Assembly: GCA_022563115.1 (NCBI GenBank)
Contig: JADFNY010000268.1
Coordinates: 1-5,677, forward strand
Source of the DNA: Acidobacteriota bacterium
GTDB lineage: Bacteria > Acidobacteriota > UBA890
DNA length: 5,677 nt
Direction: 5' to 3'
Below are positions 1 to 5,677 of this stretch, one piece after another. The position numbers and the translations under genes are program-made. The notes beneath the pieces are model-generated. The model did not search any database and was not told the origin of the DNA. It saw only the letters and a program-made list of their open reading frames with translations. Position 1 is the first letter of the stretch, and every line of letters starts with the position of its first letter.

Positions 1-2
1 CC

Positions 3-1457
3 AGCGCCAAGGCCGAGGATCTTTACCGAGAAGCCCAAAAGCACGCCGAGACACTGCTCACAGAGGCCAAGATCGAGGCCCGCGAGCAACACCTCCGTGC
101 CCGGCAGGAATTCGAAGACGAGAGCCGCGACCGCCGGCGCGAGATCAGCAAGCTGGAGCGCCGGATCTCCCGGCGCGACGAGAAGCTCGAGCGCCGCACC
201 AGCGCGTTCGAGGACCGCGAGAAGGAGCTTTCACGCCTCGAGCGCGAGCTCCGCAGCAAGGTCCAGCGCGTCGAGCTCGCCGAAAAGGACGCCAACCAGA
301 GGTGCGACGAAGCCGTTACACGCCTCGAACACATCGCCGGCCAGACGTCGGAACAGGCCAAGCAGGTCCTGATGCAGCTCATGCAGCGTGAGGCCCGCGA
401 ACAGGCAAGCAAGACCATCCGCCGCATCGAAGAGGACGCCAAGACGACGGCCAAGAAGCAGGCCGAGCGTATCATCTCGATGGCGATTCAGCGCGCCGCC
501 AGCAACCACGTCGCCGAGCACACCGTTTCGGTCGTCGAGCTGCCGTCGGACGACATGAAGGGCCGGGTCATCGGCCGCGAGGGTCGCAATATCCGTGCCT
601 TCGAGATGATCACAGGCGTCAACCTCATCGTCGATGACACACCGGAGGCGGTGCTGATCTCGACCTTCGATCCGTTGCGCCGTGAGGTCGCGCGGCTCGC
701 CCTCAAGCAGCTCGTCGGAGACGGCCGCATTCACCCCGCTCGCATCGAGGAAGTCGTCGTGCGCATCCGCGCGGATATCGACGAGCAAATCCGACAGGAT
801 GGCGCCGAAGCGGCCGCCGACCTCGGCATCCACGAGTTGCACTCCGAGCTGATACGCCTGCTCGGGACGCTCAAGTTTCGCACTTCGTACGGACAGAACG
901 TCCTGAAGCACTCGATCGAGGTGGCGACGATCGCCGGGATTCTCGCCAGCGAGCTCGGCACCGACGCCCACGTGGCGCGCCGCGCCGGCTTGCTGCACGA
1001 CGTCGGCAAGGCCATCGACCACGAGGTCGAGGGAACCCACCTGACCATCGGCATCGATCTGTTGCGCCGCTACGGGGAATCGGACGCCGTGATCCACGGC
1101 ATGGAGGCCCACCATTTCGACGTCGAGCCCAAGACCGTTGAGGCGGTCCTCGTACAAGCTGCTGACGCCTTGTCTGCGGCTCGCCCCGGTGCCCGCCGCG
1201 ACATGCTCGAGACCTACGTCAAGCGCCTGCAGAAGCTCGAAGAGATCGCCGACGCCTTCAACGGCGTCAGCAAGGCCTACGCCATCCAGGCGGGCCGTGA
1301 GCTGCGCATCATCGTCGAGTCCGACCAGGTGAGCGACAACGAGGCCGTATGGCTGTCGAAAGACATCGCCAAGCGGATCGAGAAGGAGGTTCAGTACCCG
1401 GGCGAGATCAAGGTCACGGTCATTCGTGAAACCCGCGCCGTAGGCTTCGCGCGGTGA
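3..1457 (+). CDS. rny: Ribonuclease Y (endoribonuclease), 5'-truncated by window edge
   Basis: RNase Y is a membrane-anchored endoribonuclease that starts bulk mRNA decay in many bacteria lacking RNase E. The frame is open from base 3 and gives 484 residues before TGA; the ATG at 372 is internal. Counting from base 3, residues 1 to about 165 are a highly charged Arg/Glu-rich coiled coil. A KH RNA-binding domain follows, with IGREGRNIR whose GxxG loop is at 191-194. Next comes an HD phosphohydrolase domain: His303, the His332-Asp333 pair in LLHDVGK, His370-His371 in EAHHFDVEP, and Asp388 in ADALSAARPGARR. The C-terminus ends in the family signature VTVIRETRAV. B. subtilis RNase Y has about 520 residues, so about 35-40 are missing, including the expected N-terminal membrane helix, which cannot be seen here. 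The stop overlaps the ymdB start by 4 nt. Identification is very secure. Confidence 0.97.
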   Translation, partial: SAKAEDLYREAQKHAETLLTEAKIEAREQHLRARQEFEDESRDRRREISKLERRISRRDEKLERRTSAFEDREKELSRLERELRSKVQRVELAEKDANQRCDEAVTRLEHIAGQTSEQAKQVLMQLMQREAREQASKTIRRIEEDAKTTAKKQAERIISMAIQRAASNHVAEHTVSVVELPSDDMKGRVIGREGRNIRAFEMITGVNLIVDDTPEAVLISTFDPLRREVARLALKQLVGDGRIHPARIEEVVVRIRADIDEQIRQDGAEAAADLGIHELHSELIRLLGTLKFRTSYGQNVLKHSIEVATIAGILASELGTDAHVARRAGLLHDVGKAIDHEVEGTHLTIGIDLLRRYGESDAVIHGMEAHHFDVEPKTVEAVLVQAADALSAARPGARRDMLETYVKRLQKLEEIADAFNGVSKAYAIQAGRELRIIVESDQVSDNEAVWLSKDIAKRIEKEVQYPGEIKVTVIRETRAVGFAR

Positions 1458-2290
1458 GACTGTTGTTCGTCGGCGACGTCGTCGGCAAGCCGGGACGGCG
1501 TATCCTGTCGGCCCGGCTCGCCGACCTGCAGGCGACGCACAATGTCGATTTCACCGTCGTCAACGCCGAGAACGTCGCCGCCGGCCGCGGCGTCACCCCG
1601 GCGCTCGCCGACGACATCCTGGCGATGGGCGTCGACGTCCTGACGAGCGGAAACCACATCTGGGCTCAAAGGGGCGTGGAGCAGTACTTGGATGCCGAAC
1701 CCCGCCTGTTGCGGCCCGCCAATTACCCCCCCGATTCGCCCGGCACCGGCGTTTTCCACGGGCGGGCACGTGATGGTCACCCGGTGACCGTGCTCAACCT
1801 CCAGGGGCGGGTCTTCCTGCCGCCGATCGAGTGCCCGTTCCGAGCCCTCGACGACATGCTTGATGAGATCGGCGATCCGTCGGCGACGATCTTGCTCGAT
1901 TTTCACGCCGAGGCGACCTCCGAGAAGCTCGGTATGGGGTGGCACGCCGACGGCAGGGTCAGCGCCGTCATCGGCACCCACACCCACGTGCCGACCGCCG
2001 ACGCGCGCCTGCTTCCCGCCGGGACCGCATACTGCACCGATGTGGGCATGACGGGCCCCTATGACTCGATCATCGGTACCCGCCCCGATCTTGCGTTGCA
2101 TCGCTTCATCACCGGCCGCCCGGCGCGCTTCCAGGTCGCTACCGCCAACCCACGTGTTGCCTGCGCGCTGATCGAGATCGACACCGCGACCGGCCGCGCC
2201 ACGGATATCGAGACCTTCCTCGATCCCCCGGGCTCCCTGCACGCCCCGGGAAACGAAGACGCCGACATCGCCGATCGGATCTTCGACTGA
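1454..2290 (+). CDS. ymdB: YmdB-family metallophosphoesterase (TIGR00282 type)
   Basis: This 278-residue protein belongs to the YmdB family of dinuclear-metal phosphodiesterases. B. subtilis YmdB hydrolyses cyclic nucleotides such as 2',3'-cAMP in vitro and affects biofilm and motility decisions; its ymdB gene also lies directly after rny. All expected metal ligands are visible: Asp8 in FVGDVVGKPG, Glu39-Asn40 in NAENVAAGRG, Asn67-His68 in TSGNHIW, His151 in DFHAEATSEK, and His176 and His178 in GTHTHVPTAD. The conserved TDVGMTGPYDSIIG stretch follows. Length is close to the family's usual 260-280. The GTG start at 1454 overlaps the rny stop as GTGA and puts the family's N-terminal strand (RLLFVGD) exactly at the start. 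The Shine-Dalgarno match is weak (AGG at 1442-1444), so translation is probably coupled to rny. The exact physiological substrate cannot be inferred; a link to RNA turnover is suggested only by the neighbour. Confidence 0.93.
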   Translation: MRLLFVGDVVGKPGRRILSARLADLQATHNVDFTVVNAENVAAGRGVTPALADDILAMGVDVLTSGNHIWAQRGVEQYLDAEPRLLRPANYPPDSPGTGVFHGRARDGHPVTVLNLQGRVFLPPIECPFRALDDMLDEIGDPSATILLDFHAEATSEKLGMGWHADGRVSAVIGTHTHVPTADARLLPAGTAYCTDVGMTGPYDSIIGTRPDLALHRFITGRPARFQVATANPRVACALIEIDTATGRATDIETFLDPPGSLHAPGNEDADIADRIFD

Positions 2291-3666
2291 TGGCCCTGGC
2301 GCCCGGAGAGGACCAACGCCAGGTCTGGACCGTCTCCGAGCTCGTAGAGCTTTCGGGTGAGCTGCTCGCCGAGGCAATGCCCTTTGTCTGGGTGCGCGGT
2401 GAGATCAGCGGCTTCTCAGCCCCCGCCAGCGGCCATTGGTATTTCGACCTGAAGGACGACCGCGCCATGATCCCGGCGGTGATGTTCAAGCGTGCCAACA
2501 GCCAGGTTCCGTTCGACGTCGAGGAAGGCATGGAGATCATCCTCGGCGGCGAGGTAACGATCTATCCGGTGCGCGGGAAGTTCCAGGTCATCGCCGAGAT
2601 CCTCGAGCCTGTCGGTTGGGGCGCCCTTCAGCTTGCCTATGAGCAACTCAAGGCGCGTCTCGCTGAAGAGGGATTGTTCGGCGCCGCCCGCAAGCGCCCG
2701 CTTCCCGTCCTGCCCCGCTGCGTAGGTGTCGTCACCTCGCCGACCGGAGCGGCGTGGCGGGACATGTGTCGGGTCTGGAAGAAGAATGCGGTGCCGATTC
2801 GCGTCCTCCTGTCGCCGGCTCAGGTTCAAGGAACCGGGGCGGCGGACGACATCGTCGCTGCCCTCGACCGTTTGAACCGTCACGCCGAAGCCGAGGTGAT
2901 CATCGTCGGCCGGGGCGGCGGCTCGCGAGAGGACCTTTGGGCGTTCAACGAGGAGTCGCTGGCGCGCGCCATCGCCGCGTCGGCAATCCCCGTTGTATCG
3001 GCCATCGGTCATGAGATCGATCAGACCATTGCCGACCTGGTCGCCGATCGGCGGGCGGCGACACCGACCGCGGCCGCCGAGTTGGTCGCCTCCAGCCGGC
3101 AGTTGCTCCTGGATCGCATCGCCGGCGCCGGCCGGCGCGCCCGCTCCGCCGTCGGCCGTCAGTTGCTGGTCACCCGCTCCCGCCTGCGGGAGCCTGGCCT
3201 GCGACGCAGTCTCGGCCAACCGGCGCGCCTGCTCTCGGTGTACCGGCAGCGGCTTGACGAGGCCTTCGACAGGGTCAAGACACCGGCCGATCGACGGTTC
3301 ATCGAAACCCGGCAGACCCTCGGATCTACCGCCCGGCGGCTGACGTCGAAGAACCTCGCCGCGATGACGCTCAAGACTAGCGCCCGCGTCGACGGCGCAG
3401 CGCGCCGGCTGGCGCGCTCTCTGCGGCGGCTCATCGAGGCCCGCCAGTCACGCCTCGCGACGGCGGTGGCGCGTATCGACGCCCTCAGTCCATTGGCCGT
3501 TCTCGGGCGTGGTTACTCGATTTGCGAGCGCCGCGTCGACGGTGCCATCGTGCGGTCCGCCAACGACGTCGCGGCCGGCGACCCGGTGCGGGTTCGGCTC
3601 CAGAAAGACACCCTTGATTGCATCGTGGAGTCGACCGAGAAGGGTACGATCCCGCAACCTTTGTGA
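2290..3666 (+). CDS. xseA: Exodeoxyribonuclease VII large subunit
   Basis: XseA is the catalytic subunit of exonuclease VII, a cytoplasmic enzyme that degrades single-stranded DNA from both ends and acts in repair and mismatch correction. The protein has 458 residues, near the E. coli length of about 456. An N-terminal OB-fold covers about residues 12-110 (VWVRGEISGF, SGHWYFDLKDD). The catalytic domain follows, with VVTSPTGAAWRDM (148-159), IIVGRGGGSREDLWAFNEE (204-222) and the SAIGHEIDQTIADLVADRRA region (237-256). Asp158, Arg208, His241 and Asp244 match the E. coli residues reported as important (155, 205, 238, 241, from memory) at a constant offset of 3. Residues about 270-395 are an Arg-rich helical region expected to form the long coiled coil that binds XseB. 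The C-terminal SPLAVLGRGYSI motif is at 400-411. The ATG start shares one base with the ymdB stop (TGATG), implying coupled translation. The xseB gene follows after 15 nt in the same frame. Confidence 0.98.
   Translation: MALAPGEDQRQVWTVSELVELSGELLAEAMPFVWVRGEISGFSAPASGHWYFDLKDDRAMIPAVMFKRANSQVPFDVEEGMEIILGGEVTIYPVRGKFQVIAEILEPVGWGALQLAYEQLKARLAEEGLFGAARKRPLPVLPRCVGVVTSPTGAAWRDMCRVWKKNAVPIRVLLSPAQVQGTGAADDIVAALDRLNRHAEAEVIIVGRGGGSREDLWAFNEESLARAIAASAIPVVSAIGHEIDQTIADLVADRRAATPTAAAELVASSRQLLLDRIAGAGRRARSAVGRQLLVTRSRLREPGLRRSLGQPARLLSVYRQRLDEAFDRVKTPADRRFIETRQTLGSTARRLTSKNLAAMTLKTSARVDGAARRLARSLRRLIEARQSRLATAVARIDALSPLAVLGRGYSICERRVDGAIVRSANDVAAGDPVRVRLQKDTLDCIVESTEKGTIPQPL
3176..3193 (+). repeat. 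Perfect 7-bp hairpin inside xseA
   Basis: GCTCCCG (3176-3182) and CGGGAGC (3187-3193) are perfect reverse complements around the 4-nt loop CCTG. It lies within the Arg-rich helical part of xseA and has no T-tract after it, so it is not a terminator. In DNA this GC-rich such a stem may be chance. It resembles the hairpin at 5409-5428 in stem core and loop length. Confidence 0.35.
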
Positions 3667-3681
3667 GACAATCCGGTACGC

Positions 3682-3975
3682 ATGAGCAAGGCCCCGAAGC
3701 AAGAAGCCGACCAGGAAACACTGTCCTTCGGTGATGAAGACCTCACCTTCGACGCCGCTCTCGAGAAGCTGGAAGAGTTGGCTGCGCACCTGGAGGAGGG
3801 CGACGTACCTCTGGAGAAGGCGCTCGAAGTCTATGAATCCGCCGTTCACCTCTTCGCCTTTTGCCGCCAACGGCTCGACGGCATGGAGCAGCGCATCGAG
3901 CAGCTCTCCGAGACCCTCGACGGCACGTTGACGGTCGAAGCCGCTCCGCCCGCCGTCGACGACGAGAATGGCTAG
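3682..3975 (+). CDS. xseB: Exodeoxyribonuclease VII small subunit
   Basis: XseB is the small helical subunit of exonuclease VII; several copies bind the coiled coil of each XseA and the enzyme needs it for proper function. This 97-residue protein has the family core at about 21-80: LTFDAALEKLEELAAHLEEG, then VPLEKALEVYE, then a helix with CRQRLDGMEQRIEQL. Typical XseB proteins have 70-90 residues. The extra length here is a charged N-terminal leader of about 20 residues and an acidic, Pro/Ala-rich tail (about 86-97). Both ends look disordered, which is inference. The ATG at 3682 is the first start codon after the in-frame xseA stop, and no strong Shine-Dalgarno precedes it. The last 8 nt overlap ispA. 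Position directly after xseA makes the call firm. Confidence 0.94.
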   Translation: MSKAPKQEADQETLSFGDEDLTFDAALEKLEELAAHLEEGDVPLEKALEVYESAVHLFAFCRQRLDGMEQRIEQLSETLDGTLTVEAAPPAVDDENG

Positions 3976-4915
3976 CCGGCCTGCCGGCGACCCCAGGGCG
4001 GCATCCGACGAGGCCGCTCACCTTTTTGCCACCTACCGTGCTCTTATTGACGCCGCGCTGGACCGTGCCCTTCCAGCCGCTGAGGAGCCTCCGGCAGGGT
4101 TGCACGAAGCGATGCGCTACTCCGTATTCGCCGGCGGCAAGCGCTTGCGTCCCATCCTCGTGCTCGCCGCCGCCGAGGCTGCGGGAGACCCTGCCAAGGC
4201 CGCGGGAGGCGGGCCCGAATCGCTGCTTCCAGCAGCCTGCGCTGTCGAACTGATCCACACCTATTCGCTCATCCACGACGATTTGCCTGCGTTCGACGAC
4301 GACGACCTCCGGCGCGGGAAACCCACCAGCCACAAGGTCTTCGGCGAGCCCCAAGCGATCCTCACCGGCGACGCGTTGCAGTCGGCGGCCTTCTCGCTCC
4401 TCGCCGGCGCCGCCCGCGACACCGACGCGCCCGGGCCATGGATCGATGCCCTGGTGGAATTGGCCGCCGCCGCCGGCAGCGTCGGCATGGCCGCGGGTCA
4501 ATGGCTCGACATCGAGGCGGAGGGTCAGCCCATCGATATGGTTTCGCTTGAGGCCCTTCACGCCGCCAAGACCGGGGCCCTCTTGACGGCGTGCGTCCGG
4601 ATCGGCGCCCTCCTCGCCGGCGCCGACGACGCCACGTTGGAGCGGCTCCGCGCCTACGGCCGCGCCGTTTGCCTCGCCTTCCAGATCGTCGACGACATCC
4701 TCGACGTCGAGGGATCGGTCGAGAATCTCGGCAAGCTGCCGGGGGTTGATGCCGACCGCGACAAGGCCACCTACCCGGGCCTGCTGGGCCTCGACGGCGC
4801 TCGCTCCGAGGCGCGGCGGCTTCGAGACCTGGCCCTGCGACAGATCGAGCCCCTCGGCGCGTCGGCGCGACCGTTGGCGCTGATCGCAAACTTCATTGTC
4901 GATCGGAGCCAGTGA
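3968..4915 (+). CDS. ispA: Short-chain polyprenyl diphosphate synthase, probably farnesyl diphosphate synthase
   Basis: This 315-residue protein is a class I trans-prenyltransferase that condenses isopentenyl diphosphate with allylic diphosphates; the IspA type makes farnesyl diphosphate, precursor of quinone side chains and undecaprenyl carriers. Visible motifs are GGKRLRP (56-62, diphosphate binding), the first Asp-rich motif DDLPAFDDDDLRRG (Mg-binding Asp104, Asp105 and Asp110, with the two-residue insertion typical of bacterial FPP synthases), AAKTGALL (199-206), the second Asp-rich motif QIVDDILD (Asp242, Asp243, Asp246), and DKATYPGLLGL (265-275). Tyr99 lies five residues before the first Asp-rich motif, an aromatic that helps limit chain length. 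A Gly/Pro-rich insertion at about 78-87 makes it slightly longer than the E. coli enzyme (about 299). It overlaps xseB by 8 nt and tlyA by 4 nt. FPP is the likeliest product; geranylgeranyl diphosphate cannot be excluded from sequence alone. In many bacteria dxs comes next, but here tlyA follows directly. Confidence 0.92.
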   Translation: MASRPAGDPRAASDEAAHLFATYRALIDAALDRALPAAEEPPAGLHEAMRYSVFAGGKRLRPILVLAAAEAAGDPAKAAGGGPESLLPAACAVELIHTYSLIHDDLPAFDDDDLRRGKPTSHKVFGEPQAILTGDALQSAAFSLLAGAARDTDAPGPWIDALVELAAAAGSVGMAAGQWLDIEAEGQPIDMVSLEALHAAKTGALLTACVRIGALLAGADDATLERLRAYGRAVCLAFQIVDDILDVEGSVENLGKLPGVDADRDKATYPGLLGLDGARSEARRLRDLALRQIEPLGASARPLALIANFIVDRSQ

Positions 4916-5677
4916 GCTCGTCACGCCTGCGCCTCGATCAAGTGCTGGTCGAACGAGGACTGGCTCCTACCCGCAGTCGCGCCCGCGCCGTGATCATGGC
5001 GGGGAAGGTGCGCGTGGAGGGCCAAACCGCTTCCAAACCCGGCACCCTGGTCGGCTCCGGCGACCAGATCGAGTTGATCGCGGTACCGCGCTTCGTGGGC
5101 CGCGGCGGAGACAAGCTTGCCGCCGCCATCGACGCCTCGGGCCTCGATATAAACGGCCGCGTTTGCTTGGACATCGGCGCCTCAACCGGCGGCTTTACGG
5201 ACGCACTGCTGCAAGCCGGTGCCGCCGTCGTGGTTGCCGTCGACGTCGGCTACGGCCAGCTCGACTGGCGTCTGCGCCAGGATGCCCGCGTCTTCGTGCT
5301 GGAACGGCTCAACGCCCGCTACCTCACCGCCGAAGACCTGCCGGATGAGCTCGGCGCGGCGCCAGAGATCCTGGTGATCGACGTGGCGTTCATCGGCGTC
5401 GCCAAGATCCTTCCCGCCGTCGGGAAGGTTTGTGCGCCCGCCTGCGACGCGCTGGTGCTAGTCAAGCCGCAGTTCGAGAGCGGCCCCGATCGGGTCGGCG
5501 CCGGTGGCGTGGTCACCGACGCGGCCGCGAGGCGAGAGAGCCTGGCGGCGGTGGGAGGGTCGGCCGAGGAGCTCGGCTGGAGCGTGCGGCTGGAAGGGGG
5601 CGGCAACGTTCCCGCTCGGCCCGGCTCCGATCCGACCGTCCTCCTGCTCGACTCGAGCGGCCGTCGCGCGCTGCACC
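4912..5677 (+). CDS. tlyA: TlyA-family rRNA 2'-O-methyltransferase (S4 + FtsJ-like), 3'-truncated
   Basis: TlyA proteins are S-adenosylmethionine-dependent methyltransferases that 2'-O-methylate cytidines in 23S rRNA (C1920) and, in the longer type, 16S rRNA (C1409); loss gives capreomycin resistance in mycobacteria. They are often misnamed hemolysins. The frame is open from GTG 4912 to the window end (255 residues, no stop seen). An S4 RNA-binding domain spans about 5-60 (RLRLDQVLVERGL, IMAGKVRVEG), followed by VGRGGDKL with Lys68, the SAM-binding motif DIGASTGGFTD (87-97), DVGYGQLDWRLRQD (111-124), VIDVAF with Asp157, and LVKPQFESG with Lys185. These give three of the four expected K-D-K-E residues. 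The fourth, normally Glu in a C-terminal GNxE motif, appears to be Pro241. The GTG overlaps the ispA stop as GTGA; GGAG at 4905-4908 is only 3 nt away, but the next in-frame start (GTG 4942) would cut into S4. Family length (about 240-270) suggests few residues are missing. Confidence 0.9.
   Translation, partial: MSSSRLRLDQVLVERGLAPTRSRARAVIMAGKVRVEGQTASKPGTLVGSGDQIELIAVPRFVGRGGDKLAAAIDASGLDINGRVCLDIGASTGGFTDALLQAGAAVVVAVDVGYGQLDWRLRQDARVFVLERLNARYLTAEDLPDELGAAPEILVIDVAFIGVAKILPAVGKVCAPACDALVLVKPQFESGPDRVGAGGVVTDAAARRESLAAVGGSAEELGWSVRLEGGGNVPARPGSDPTVLLLDSSGRRALH
5409..5428 (+). repeat. Perfect 8-bp hairpin inside tlyA
   Basis: CCTTCCCG (5409-5416) and CGGGAAGG (5421-5428) pair perfectly across the 4-nt loop CCGT. 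The right arm is followed by only TTTG, so it resembles a weak intrinsic terminator but sits in the middle of the tlyA coding sequence. The arms encode ordinary TlyA residues (KILPAVGKV). A functional role is unproven; chance or an attenuating mRNA structure are both possible. Confidence 0.4.

Noticed and set aside
231..1157. 308-codon open frame on the minus strand, antisense to rny
   Set aside because: It lies opposite a clear RNase Y gene; the translation is Asp/Gly/Val/Leu-rich with no recognisable domain, as expected from GC-rich codon bias on the opposite strand.
2227..2250. Two CCCGGG copies 12 nt apart near the end of ymdB
   Set aside because: Short self-complementary hexamers encoding Pro-Gly are common in GC-rich DNA, and no T-tract follows.
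1391..2377. 328-codon open frame on the minus strand, antisense to ymdB
   Set aside because: It shadows a well-supported ymdB with all metal ligands; no domain or start context supports it.
3121..3138. Overlapping GC palindromes (12 bp at 3121-3132 and 14 bp at 3125-3138) in xseA
   Set aside because: They consist only of G and C, encode an Ala/Gly/Arg stretch and are expected by chance at this composition; no repeat copies were noticed elsewhere.
2416..3219. 267-codon open frame on the minus strand, antisense to xseA
   Set aside because: Composition is that of a GC-rich shadow; the conserved XseA motifs on the + strand explain the sequence.
3614..3650. Promoter-like TTGATT and TACGAT pair before xseB
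   Set aside because: The spacer is 25 nt, far from the usual 16-19 nt, and the elements lie in the xseA coding sequence.
3743..4924. 393-codon open frame on the minus strand, antisense to xseB and ispA
   Set aside because: It spans two convincing genes, is Gly/Arg-rich at its C-terminal end, and matches no family I recognise.
4896..5348. 150-codon + strand frame from TTG 4896, overlapping the start of tlyA
   Set aside because: Very Arg/Pro-rich and without domains; the frame starting at GTG 4912 gives a full S4 plus methyltransferase protein instead.

Overview
The window is a GC-rich stretch, with codon third positions mostly G or C, packed with six genes on the + strand and almost no intergenic DNA. 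It reads as a conserved bacterial housekeeping operon. From 5' to 3' it holds RNase Y (rny, missing its N-terminus at the window edge), a YmdB-type metallophosphoesterase (ymdB), exonuclease VII large and small subunits (xseA, xseB), a short-chain trans-prenyl diphosphate synthase (ispA), and a TlyA-type rRNA 2'-O-methyltransferase with an S4 domain (tlyA, running off the 3' edge).

Organism: RNase Y beside YmdB, followed by xseAB-ispA-tlyA, in very GC-rich DNA, suggests a GC-rich, possibly uncultured bacterium outside the enteric lineage. Acidobacteriota, Gemmatimonadota or a deltaproteobacterial group would fit. This is inference from gene order and composition; nothing here fixes the phylum.

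Layout: rny 3-1457 (open at the 5' end), ymdB 1454-2290, xseA 2290-3666, xseB 3682-3975, ispA 3968-4915, tlyA 4912-5677 (open at the 3' end). Consecutive genes overlap by 4, 1, 8 and 4 nt. Only xseA and xseB are separated, by 15 nt, and those two share a reading frame. No promoter, terminator, RNA gene, mobile element or CRISPR array is supported. Any promoter probably lies upstream of rny, outside the window.

How the genes fit together: rny and ymdB concern mRNA turnover and its modulation. xseA and xseB encode the two subunits of one single-strand DNA exonuclease. ispA supplies C15 or related prenyl diphosphates for quinones and cell-wall lipid carriers. tlyA modifies rRNA. The tight spacing suggests co-transcription and translational coupling rather than one shared pathway, apart from the two obvious pairs.

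I found no previously undescribed system. The most notable details are a TlyA that appears to lack the usual C-terminal catalytic glutamate and its surrounding motif, an xseA stop codon in frame with xseB, and two perfect hairpins inside coding sequence.
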